Shown: positions 46,001 to 58,000 of the stretch, in pieces
How the letters are laid out: every line of letters starts with the position of its first letter
Numbering within the stretch: position 1 is the first letter of the stretch
Origin: Albula goreensis
Taxonomy: Eukaryota; Chordata; Actinopteri; Albuliformes; Albulidae
Assembly: GCA_022829145.1 (NCBI GenBank)
Contig: CM040763.1
Span: forward strand, 24,913,488-24,977,487
Reading direction: 5' to 3'
DNA: 64,000 nucleotides
Translations under genes and position numbers: made by a program
The notes under the pieces: generated by a model
What the model saw: only the letters and a program-made list of their open reading frames with translations
What the model was told of the DNA's origin: nothing
Database searches by the model: none

Positions 46001-49000
46001 TCGGTGGGTATAGCCAAACATGGTCATATGTACTTTCCTTGTTAACATATTCAACTATTTAAAACTATCTGGCAAACAAGATAATTTCGTATTTGACTAC
46101 TTAGCTGGTCAGATCGCATTTACACTAGCTGGCTATGTATAATTATCACTAGTATGATATAAAATGTAACCCGTGATATCACAGCGATAATTGTTATGCT
46201 GATATATTTACCATATCCACCCACTACTTCCCTATCGATAGGGTGGCTAGAAAATATTCAGTCTCATAACGGTTATCATCTTTATTATTTTGCAGCGAAT
46301 TTCTTATGGCCTCTAATTAATAACCTCAATTTACCTTATAGTGAGAATATAACCTAGCATGGCTAATTATACATAGCCAGCTATCTTATGAGCGATCCAT
46401 AGCAACCAGCCGAAAAAAAAATCAGTTGAACTTTCATACACTCTGAGCTGAGCATTCTCAGCTGAGTGCTCAGCATTTTCAGCTGGGAGCGTAGAGCATT
46501 TTCAACTTTGGTAGACCCATGGCCTTATTCTTGTTGGCTGTCATGGCAAATTCTGCAAAAGTCGTAGACGTTTGTGGTTTTGTTGCTTGGTAGTTTGAAT
46601 AATAGTAGCACTTGTTTCTGTGGGGGAGCTGTGTTCTACAACCATGTTTGGGCAACTTATCACTGTGCAATTGAGCTGTGGTGGTTCTTGTTCAAATGTG
46701 TGCCACTTGTGCTGTTATATGAATCCTCCTTTGTGATGCTGCCTGTCTGATTGACGTTTGTTTATTGTGTTGATTGTCCCATAGAGTGAAAGTTTGGTCT
46801 GCGACGTGATAAAGTTTATCACATGTTGTGTTGCTGCTTATTTATAGCATTTTGCTCCCCTGAAATGCTCTTGCCTTTGTGATACGGCTATACATTCAGT
46901 GTTATTATCTGAGTATATCTACACATTACTTGTGGCTTTCTTAGGAATACTGTTGGTGTTGAAAACGTGATTGTGTCTGTGGTATGTTTTTCCTGAATAG
47001 TTTTTGACCCTTGTGTATTTGCAATTCAGTAAAGCAGGATTCATTTGGAATATGGAGTTGGTCGTTAGCTTCTGTAAGTGGCCAGCTGAATTTCCTGTTT
47101 GTTTTGGATCTTCAAAATGTGTCTGGATTGTTCTGGCCTGTTTCTGCTTAAAGCCCTGGTGTTACAGGGTCTGCAAATGAGACATCTGCATTTGAAGAAT
47201 TACAGGAGGAACTACCTAAAGAGCAGCTTTTGAAAATTGCTGAGTATTATGACATTGAAATTACAAGCAGTGAGAAAAGGTTTAAGGATAATATAATTGC
47301 AACTTTCAAGGCCATTCTATTTTGATATGGGGGTTCTTGTATCAGAAGCGTAGTTGCCTCCTAGTCCTGCCCTTGAGTTGAAGGCCTTGCCTTCACGAGT
47401 TACATCTGCTGAAACAGAGCTAAGGCTGCAGGGGTTACCTTTGGCTCAGGGTGTGGATCATGAGATGGAGCTGAAACGTCTTGAGCTGGCAACCAAAGAG
47501 GCAGGGAGAGGGAAAGCTCCCCATGCTAAAGAGTTGAAAAGATTTACAGACTGAAAGCCTGAAGTTCACACCTGTGCAGTTTGCGTCTCCTGGTAGTTTG
47601 GAATTTGATGTCAGCAGGAACATCTGTATGGTCCCTCCTTCTTCTGAGAAGGAGGTGGAGAAGTATTTTTTTCTAATTTCAAAAGGGTGGTGACTTCTTT
47701 AAAATGGTCAAAAGATGTCTGGACCCTGCTGTTGCAGTGTGTCCTGACAGGTAAGGCCCAAGAGGCGTATTCCTCCCTGACATTGGAGGAAAGTTCCAAT
47801 TACAGTGTAGTAAGGACTACAATTTTACAGGCATACAAACTAGAGCCAGAGGCCTATCATCAGCATTTTCGGCACTACCATAAACAAGAAAAGCAGACTT
47901 ATGTGGAGTTTGCACAGGAGAAAGAGCTGTTTTTTGATAGATGGTGCACATCCCAAAGAGCAATTACAAAACATGATCATCCTAGAGGAGTTTAAAAATC
48001 ATCTACCTGAGGTTTTCACTGCTTACTTGAATATACAGAAGGTGACTAAAGTGACTGAAGCTGCCGATTTTGCAGATGAATTTGTGTTAACCCACAAAGT
48101 GGTGTTTGGGGAAAACAATGCAGCGATAATCACAGAGGAGTGTGTTGAGGTGGTTGCTCAACAAAGTCCCCTCTTCCTGGGTCAGGCACATTAGCAGAAA
48201 CGCCTAACACTCCTTCAGGTAAGAACCATGGGAGAGTGTGTTTTTACTGCAAAAAGCCCAGTCACTTGATTGCGACTGTCCAGTGTTAAGTAGGAAGCAG
48301 AAAATCACAAAAGTGAGTTTAGTTGCTTCTGTGCCTCCGGATGACATTGTTCCTCACACATTGTACTCCCTCTGTTTAATTGTCCAGGGGACCCAAGGGA
48401 CAACATTGATTATGCCTCTTTCCAAATAGATGGCTTTGTATCAGTTTTGGTGAACGGTGAAAACACACCAGTTCTCATCCTCCGGGATACAGGGGCTGCT
48501 CAATCCTTCCTCTTAGAGGAAGTGTTACCCCTGTCTGACAACACATCCACAGGTACCAGTGTTCTAGTCCGGGGGTCTGAAATGGGTTTTGTGGATGTGC
48601 CATTGCATCACATCTACCTTACCTCTGCCCTAGTGTCTGGCTGTGTCATGGTGGGTGTGTGTCCATCTCTCCTTGTGGAAGGGGTTATCTTTACATTGGG
48701 GAATGACCTTGCTGGAGGTAATGTGTGGGGACATTGTGACATACTACCTGAGGTGGTTTCTGTGCCCCTGGTGTCAGAGTCCAGATGAGTGTGCACAAAT
48801 GTACCCTGATGTTTTTCCAGCGTGTGCGGTTACTCACGCTAGGTCACAGCGTAAGGAGATCAGTTAGTGATTCCAACTGATCACTGAAATTAAGTTTTGT
48901 GTGCTGCCCATGATGGAAACATAAAAGGGAACTATTTAGAAAATTCAAGTTAGAGAGCTCAGAAGCAAACAAGATTGAATACAGCAAAATGCAAGCTCAA

Positions 49001-52000
49001 GTTAAGAAAGAAATAAGGGAAGCTAAAAGTCGTTTGGAAAGACAGATTGCGCTAGATACAAAGAACAACCCTAAACGCTTTTTCCAATACTACAGTCGAA
49101 AAAGGATACTTAAGGTTGAGATAAGAGGTTTTAAAAATAATGATGGACTTATGGTTTATGACAACAAGGCTATTGCTGATACCCTAAACAACTACTTTGT
49201 GGAGAGTTTCACTAGTGAAGGGTTCGCTCATATGCCTCCAGGAGATTTCAGTTCTCAGAGTCTTATGGAGGACATTGATTTAAATTATACAGAAGTGCTA
49301 GATAAACTTCGAAAACTTAAAACAAATAAGGCTGCAGGTCCTGATGGAATATTTCCAAGAGTAGTCAGGGAATTAGCGGAAGAGGTCTTCAAACCTCTGA
49401 CAGTTTTTTTTAAGCAATCCCTTAAAACTGGAGAAATACCAGATGACTGGAAGCTAGGCAATGTAGTACCTATCTACAAGAAAGGAGACCTGACAGGAAA
49501 TTATAGGCCTGTTAGCTTAACTTGTATCACTTGTAAATTACCGGAAGCCATCATTAGGGACAATTTGGAATTATTCTTAGAACAAAATGGTATCTTAAAC
49601 GATAGCCAGCATGGTTTTCGCAGAGGGAGGTCATGCTTAACAAACCTCCTGGACTTTTTTGAGGAAGCCACAGCATGTTTAGATGCAAACCAAGCTTATG
49701 ACATTATCTATTTAGACTTCCAAAAGGCATTCAACAAAGTTCCGCATGAGAGGCTCATAGAGAAAATGAAATCTGCAGGAATATCAGGAGCTATCACTGA
49801 GTGGGTTCGAAGTTGGCTGACTGGTAGAAAGCAGAGTGTAACTGTTGGAGGAATTGTTTCAGAGCAGGGTCCTGTAAGAAGTGGAGTCCTGCAGGGATCG
49901 GTGTTGCGGTCTTTGCTTTTCCTTATTTACATAAATGATCTTGATGCAGGGGTTAGTAGTAAAATAGTAAAATTTGCAGATGACACAAAACTGGGGGTCT
50001 AGCCAACAGTATAGAATCAACTAAGGTAATACAAGAACACCTAAACAGCATCCATATGTGGGCAGATACCTGGCAGATGACATTCAGCTTAACTAAATGG
50101 AAAGTCTTGCATGTGGGAAACAAGAACCTTAGACGAGATTACTTCATGAGAGGAAGTAAACTAGTTGTGCTCAATTTGAAAAAGACTTGGGAGTAATAGT
50201 TGACCAAAGCCTAACAGGATCTAGGCAGTGTGCTGTAGCAGTAAAAAAGGCCAACAGGATGCTAGGATATATAGCCAAAAGTATTGATTATAAATCTAAG
50301 GAGGTTATATTAAAATTATACAATGCTTTAGTTAGACCACACTTGGAATACTGTGTGCCGTTCTGGGCACCGCACTGTAAGAAAGATATCGAGGCTCTTG
50401 AAAAAGTACAAAGGAAGGGCAACTAAATTAGTTCCTGGCATGAGACATAAAAGCTACGAGGCAAGACTAAAGTTACTTAACCTATTTAGACTCAGCAAGA
50501 GGAGACTAAGGGGTGATTTAATAGAGGTTTTTAAATTTATAAAGGGACTCAACAAGGTTAACTACAATACATTTTTTAAGGTGAGTTCAGTCTGTAAGAC
50601 AAGGGGACATAAATGGAAACTAGTTAAGAGTAAGTTCCGCACTGATATAAGGGAGTATTATTTCACACAAAGAGTTATCAATACATGGAATGGGTTGCCA
50701 GGTCATGTAGTTGAGGCAGAGACTCTTGCTGTGTTCAAGTCTAGACTTGATGTAGTTTTGGATACTCTTTAAATAATGTAATGGCGAGCTTTGTTGGGCC
50801 GAATGGCCTGTCCTCGTCATAATATGTTCTTATGATTAGCAGGCCATCTGGTAATTAACAAAAAGTATGACCACATTCTTCATTATTTTTTTTTGACCAG
50901 TGTTGAGGCATGATGTGGCACTTCTGTAAATCCTGTACAGTCTGCCAGGTTGCAGGCAAACCTGATGAGACCATTCCACCTGCTCCTCTTTATCCCATAC
51001 CAGTTGTTGGCAAGCCCTTTGAACATTTTGTTATTAAAAACATTGGGTTATGTCTTCCCAGGGGGTGAATGTTCCATCATTGAAATTCCCTGAGGGGAGT
51101 TTGGGGGAAGTGACTTGGGGGTTTTCGTGTCAGGTCATCTTCGCTCATGGAGGATAGCAAAGAAGGTACTGTTCCTTCTAGAGAGGTAATTGAAGGTCGC
51201 TTGAGGAATTCTTTCTGCATTTGCTGATCAACAACCTCACCTGTCACCTCCCATCAAACAACATGCGTTGTGTCAACCCCCTGAAATGCAACTTGCTACA
51301 CAGGGAGGTTGAGTATATGTTAACATATGACATTGCAGAACCCAGCTTAAGTCCATGGAGTTTGCTATGTTTGCTAGTTGGCAAACCTGATGGCTGATTT
51401 AGCTTCTGCATAGATTAACGAAAGGTTAATTTTGTTACTAAGGCTGATTGTTTCCCCTTGCCTCAGATGATTGTGTTGACAGAGTAGGCTGGGCCAGTTT
51501 CATGAGCAAGTTTGATCTGTTAAAAGGATACTTGTAGGTCCCATTGTCCAGGTGTGCATGTGAGATATGTTCCTTTGCAACGCCTGATTCTTTTTTCCAG
51601 TACAAAGTTTTGCCATTTTGACATGAGGAATGCGCCTGCCACTTTCCAGCGACTCATGAATCGCGTCTTGTCTGGCCTGCTTGTTTGTAAGGCATATCTT
51701 GATGATGTGGTTGTTTACAGTTCTTCAAGGAACAAACATCTGGAACTGATATGGGAGCTCTTCAAAAAGCTTTTCAAAAGCTTTACAGCTTGCAGTGGAT
51801 GCCAGTGATGCTGGGGCAGATTGTGATGTTGGTGATTTATCACATCTGAGAGTGGGATAACATTATGGCCAATGCACTGTCAGGTGCCTAATTTCTTGTG
51901 TTTGCATTTTGAGTCTCTTAAAATAAAAAATAAAAGCTGGTAAAACATACTGGTATCCAAGATGGGTAAAAGTTTATTAAAGGTCCCAAGTTTGTTGTTT

Positions 52001-55000
52001 AATTGCCTCTGACTGATAAGGTCATGGACAGCTGGCATATTTATGCCATAAAATGGGTGGTTTTGCTTTGATCTGCAAGTGTGGTTGGTGAACACAGCAG
52101 GTCTGTTTGGTGGTGTCTCTCTGTGCCTTGTCTTCTGTCCCTCCTACTCAACTTCCCGAGGTGCCAGGGTGGTTGTTGAGGAAGGGAGCTGTAGGGATCA
52201 GTAGGAATATCTCCAGTGGATTGTTCAGGCGAGTTGATCCATGTCACATATTTTCATTTTTGTTTTTGGTGATGGGGGTCACCATTTGAGGGTGGGGGTG
52301 TCATGTCCTTAGCTTTTCTGCTGCCCCTAGTGGCAGATTGTGGGTGTCTTGTGTTTTTTTCTTCTCTTATTGCAGGGTTGGCAGCACCTGTTGGATACCC
52401 TTTGTAAGGGTCCCTGAAATGACTGAGAGGCACTCTACGGTGTTGTTGGGAGTTTCATTCTGCTAGTGCTACTTTTTGTTAATACTGTAATGGTAATTTG
52501 ATTTGTTAATAAATCAGTCTTTACTTTTGGAAATCACGTTTTGCGTTTTATGTTGCGACTGGCCATGGGCTGGCCGTAACAGTGTGCATACGGAGTACAG
52601 AGAGTGTGTACAGTAAGTGTGGCCAGTGAAAGTGCACAGTGAGTGTGCGCAGTGAGTGAAGAGAATGTGTGCAGTGAGTATTAACAGTGAGTGCAGTGAG
52701 TGTGCCCAATGAGTGCAGTGAGTGGGCACAGTGAGTGTGAACACTGAGTGCAGAGAGTGTGTGCAATGAGTGCAGTGAGTTTGCACAGTCAGTGTGAGCA
52801 GTGAGTGTGCACAGTGAGTGCAGAAACTGCGCAGTGAATGCAGTGAGTGTTTCAGGGCACTTAAACAGGATGCATCTTTTTTATTTTTGAAAAATGTGAC
52901 TTTTATTGAATTCAGGTTATGAAATGAACTGGAAAGCATTTATATTTAAATGTTCTGTACATACAGCTGAACAGGTGTGCGACTGAGCTGCACAGTTTCT
53001 ACAGTGGAGGGTGTGTGACTGAGCTGCAGCAAAGGAGGGTGTCCACCTTACAGATGCAGGTGTGTTACAGGTGTGTGCCCAGTCCACCAGTTGCTGTTGC
53101 TATTGTATGCTGATGCAAATGTACCATTCCACTCAAAACCCTTGTTCACTAAAAATGCAATGGCCAGTTGTGCATTATCCTCAGGGTTTCCTTGCTGTGT
53201 CACTGCAGATATGGGGTACTGAAACACAATTTCTTCATTGCAATTCCACAGGGAGCGGTGTGACTACTCTAATTTTTAAGATGAGGTTAGGAAGAGACAG
53301 CAGGGAGGAGTGAAGTGACAGTGTGGAGCGGGTGTGCATGGTCACTTACAGTGTTACTGGCCAGGGCGAGCATAAGTGGGGATTTGTCCTGGGCCAGACT
53401 GAAGGGGCTGGCATTGCCACTGGATGGAGAGGAGTTCAATCTGCAGACCACAAATACCAACAGGGACACATGCAAACCAATTCAATGAGAAATTTTAAAT
53501 CCAGTTAAAATGTTTGTTTAGGGTGCACCCCAAGCCTCCTCTGTCTCCCAGAGAACCTGTCACTTAAAAACCGCAACAGTGTTTATGCAACAGTCATTTC
53601 AGTATTTATTTCAGTACCATTAGTTAAATTTAAGTGTAACTGTCATTTACAGATGGTGTCTACAAAACACTATATTTTTATATACAGTATTTTGAGTTGT
53701 AAATAATGTTTATACGAAAATAATGCATTCCCTATACTAACAACATAGCTTAAACTCATTATACAAGATTTCTAAGGAAATGTTTCAGTCGATAAGAACA
53801 GGTACCTTTATAGATACTATTTTGAATAATTGACAAAAGCGTGTATTTTGTAAATGTGTCATTTCATATTTTGCTCATTTTACTCTGTTCATATTTTGTA
53901 AGCACTTTGTAAATGAGTATGCCTGTCTTTCCAGCATGATCTTAGAATCACTCAAGAGAAAACCTCTCTTGTGCATGTGCACACTTGCCTGTTGAAGTCC
54001 AGCAGTTCATTTGCAATCTGGGTCCCAATACTCCCTGCGTAGATCATGGTACCAGAGCCACTGGAGATTCCAGGAATGATGGAGAAGGTTTTCTTCGCAT
54101 CCTCTGCACACAAAACACACAAGTAGTTTTACCCAGCACAAGAGTGACTTACATATTACGAACTGAGCCAACAAATCAGTACTTTAATACCATAACTAAC
54201 CACAGGACAGGAGAGGTCTGTGCATTTTATGATCCTATGTGAAGAAAGACCATTTCACCTTTTCTGGGTTTTGGGGAAATCTAAAAGCCCAGGCTTACCA
54301 TGATAAGCATACAGAAATAATGTAAGCTCCTTTGTAAACCCCACAGAGTCACAAAGGAGCAGCCAGTCATGTGATCTTTTTATGCTGCAAACATTTCACT
54401 AATCACATGTCATATGAGGATCATCTGGAAAAGCTGAGGTCGCTGGATGTGGATATTGGCACCTGTAATTGGATCCTGTACTTCCTGACACAAAGGCAGC
54501 AGACAGTCAGTTGGCAGCCAAACATCAGGTGCCACCTCAGTGAACACAGGCTCACCCCAAGGCTGCGTCCTGAGCCCCCTGCTGTTCACCCTGCTGACCC
54601 ACGGCTGTACTACCAGATTCAGCAACAGTCACATCATCAAGTTCACTGATGACACTACGGTCTCATCAGCAAAGGTCAGCATACAGGATGGATGTGGAGC
54701 AGCTGACTGTGTGGTGCAACAGACACAACCTCTCCCTGAATGCTGAGAAGACCAAGCAGATGGTCATCGACTTCAGGAAGGCCCGCACAGAGCACCAGCC
54801 CCTGCTGACCATAGATTCCTGGGAGAGTACCTGGTGGACGACCTGACCTCAACCACCGACACCATGGCCATCGTCAAGAAGGCCGAACAGTGCCTCCATC
54901 CTCTCTGAAGGCTCAAGCAGGCCAGTCTCCCCACTCCAGCCCTCACTACCGGGCACCATTGTATCACTATTGTATCTACAAAACATTGTATCACTATTGT

Positions 55001-58000
55001 AACTACAAAAAGGTGTGTGAGTGCCCTGCCATTCTTTTACATAACAGACACATAACAACAATCATTTATATTCCACTGAGGATATCAGCTGAATGTCTAA
55101 ATTACAAGTACATAATGGTTGCCATTATGGAACTTTCACTGATGTTACCAGGAAGAAAGCAGAGGTGATCTGATACACTTTTTCATGAAGTAGTTATAAT
55201 TTTGCCTGAAACTGAGTTGCAGTAATGAGATAGTGGGGGTACCCCACAAGCTTCACTAGAAAATCACTAGCATGGCCGAAGACTGTAAAAATTCCCCAAA
55301 ATACATCTTCTCATGTCATCCGCACTGATGTCTCAGAACATAGTTAAGGACAGTATTCCAGCTTTGTCAACATTTCCCTCAGCTGAAAGTACCGTGCCAG
55401 TTTACAAATGGCTTTCCAGAAATTAAAAATGAAAACAATGGACAAAGAATAGGATGTGGGGCGGGTCGTGTTCTCCTTCACCTTCTGAAGCCTTGGAGTC
55501 ACTGGGCTCCCCAGACCGGTCTCCTGATGCCCCCGTGCGACTGGGGCAGCTGCATTGGAGGAGAGCACACTTCATTTACTGCCCCTGCCACATAAACTGC
55601 AATAATCATGCTTCACACACTCCATCATCACCAGCCACTTTCCTCAAGATGCGATAAGACTTTTACATAGTGCTGACAAGATGAGAAACATACCTTTGCA
55701 AACTTTTATTTATTATGATTAACTAGGAAAGTTAATTTGTCTACACCTGTTGTGAAGCAACAATAAATAATATATATATATATAAAAATATAATAACCAA
55801 AACATATTACAAATTATAAGGTAATATTGTACACTATGTCAGTTTCTGTTATACTATTCATATACAGGTAGAGAAAATAATGGAAACGCCAAATGAAAGA
55901 GACTCAATTTTAATTAAAACCTAAATTTCTATTATAAATGAGTCTTCACAAGTGTTTCACATTAATGACAATATGTTTCTGCTACAAAAGCTAATTTAAA
56001 TTCAACACTTCCTTGCATCAAAAGTTATCTAATGGATTTCTGTATATCTCCCTGAGTACATTTTTCCATTCACTCTTTGACCGAGTAGGTACTCAAGTAT
56101 AATGTATATTATATGAGAATATGTATGTGTGCTATATGAAAATATGTAAGAGGATATATGCACAACTAATTGATTTGACATGAGTAAAATATATTTTTGC
56201 TTAATACATCAAATATATTACTTGACCATATTGTCAAATAATGTAAATACATATTCTCATATAATCCATAATACATGTCTCATACTATATTGTTCAATAA
56301 TATATTTGAAATTACATCACTCAGAAATGTATTGTTAAATATATAATTTAGAATAAGAGATTCTTCATATATTATTGCATAATATATTGCAAAATCAGTA
56401 TATTTTGCAATATATTTCAAAATATGACAACACATTTCTACACACAAATTGCAATATATTGCACATTTCAATTGACAGTTCTTAATTTCACGGGTAAGCC
56501 TGTATTATGTGTCCTTCATTGGTGTGTATAGTTACAATACTTAAAACATTATCTTTTTCTTTTTTTTGCCCTCTATTTTCACAAAAAACAACAAATTAAA
56601 ACTGGAAATATACTGAAGCAGAAGCCACTGGAGAGCAGGAGGACTGATAAACATTAGCAGGGTGTTCCCTGAATTTCCCCAGCCAGGTTGGGCTAGCTAC
56701 GGCCACGCCCAATGCAAACCTGTGACCATAAAGGTTCAGCTTTATGGAGGGACTCACAGCTGAGGACAGGTGCATGTGTCACTGGAGTCTCCCTCAGCCT
56801 GTTTTAATAACCTGAAATATCCAGGGAGACCCACAGTATTCACTTACAGTATTTCAACATTTGCTACCCCTAATGGTACCCCAAATCTAGACTGACTACA
56901 GTTCTGCATTTGAAAAAATTATATTGAGACAAATACTTACGATATGACCGTATTAGTTGAAACTATATATTCTACTTCTTTGGTCCAGGGATTTATAAAA
57001 CTAAACCACTGACTTTGTAGTGTGACAAAAGAACCATGTTTTGTTTTGAACTTGTAGCAATTTGTTTCAATTTTCTCCTTGCTTCTTAGAACTGCAGAGA
57101 AAAAGAAAAAATAACATTGTTTTCAAAAGAAACAAGCAAAGAGAAAAATTTAGAGCAACCCTTACACAAAGCATTTATTAAAAAAATTGGACAAGTATTC
57201 CTGTCCAAGTAACTTTCTTTTAACAGTTAGGAGCGCTTTGTACTCAATCCCAGCACCTTCAGATCACTCTTTCACTGCCTCTACAACTGACTAATTTGCA
57301 TATTCTAAAATGTATTGATTCTCGGTTGAATTCAGAATGTACAACAATACATATATGTAAAAGTGTACTAACTATCTGATCAATGCAATTTGTCATATGT
57401 GATGTATAATAAAGCTAGCCAGGCTACAGGGTACCTTTTCTGTGTCTCTCTGCCAAGTGTGGCAGGTCATCTTGGTGGAAGTACTCATAGCAGGATGTTC
57501 CCAGCAGTTCTTGTGGCAGAAACCCCAGGATGGTAGTTGCTCTGTTTGGGAAAAAAGGCAACACAAGACTGGTCACTCATCTCTTCATACACCTACTACC
57601 ATGGCCAACCTGATGGGACCTTTCGTCATTGTGTGGGGTGAGGGGGGTGTTATACTCCTGTTGATGGTGGGGTGGGGATTACAGTTCTGTAGGCTGGGGG
57701 GGGTTACACTCCTTTAGGTGAGGGGGGCAGGTTATACTCCTGTAGGCGGGGGTTTACATAGGGGGCCATGCTTCCCAAATTCATGGCCTGGCAGCTCAAG
57801 TTGGGGACCATGCTGTTCATACAGGGGGCCGTGCGGTTCAGATAGGGGGCTGTTCAGCTCAGAAAGGGGGCCATACAGCTAAAATTGGGGGTCGTGCAGC
57901 TCAGATGGGGGGCTGCTCAGCTCAGTTAGGGGGCTGTGCAGCTAAAATAGGGGGCTGCGCAGTTCAGATAGGGGGCCTTGCAGCTCAGACAGGGGGCCGT

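Larger units (their letters stand above)
45116..52581 (+). mobile_element. Second Gmr1-type Gypsy element, nested with other insertions
   Basis: A sense-oriented LTR element antisense to bmal2. Order: a partly duplicated leader (45116-45210), 5' LTR remnant, tRNA-Pro-like primer site (TGGGCGCTTGTCCAGGA at 45351), gag, protease, integrase, RT, RNase H stub, polypurine tract (GAGGGTGGGGG), 3' LTR. Integrase again lies before RT. A DNA transposon (45584-46524) and a CR1 LINE (48885-50836) are inserted in it. Many stops. Confidence 0.78.

Noticed and set aside
55863..55920. Possible Tc1-type MITE end (GAAAATAATGGAAACGCC)
   Set aside because: Only one end could be seen; no matching inverted end or TA duplication was placed.
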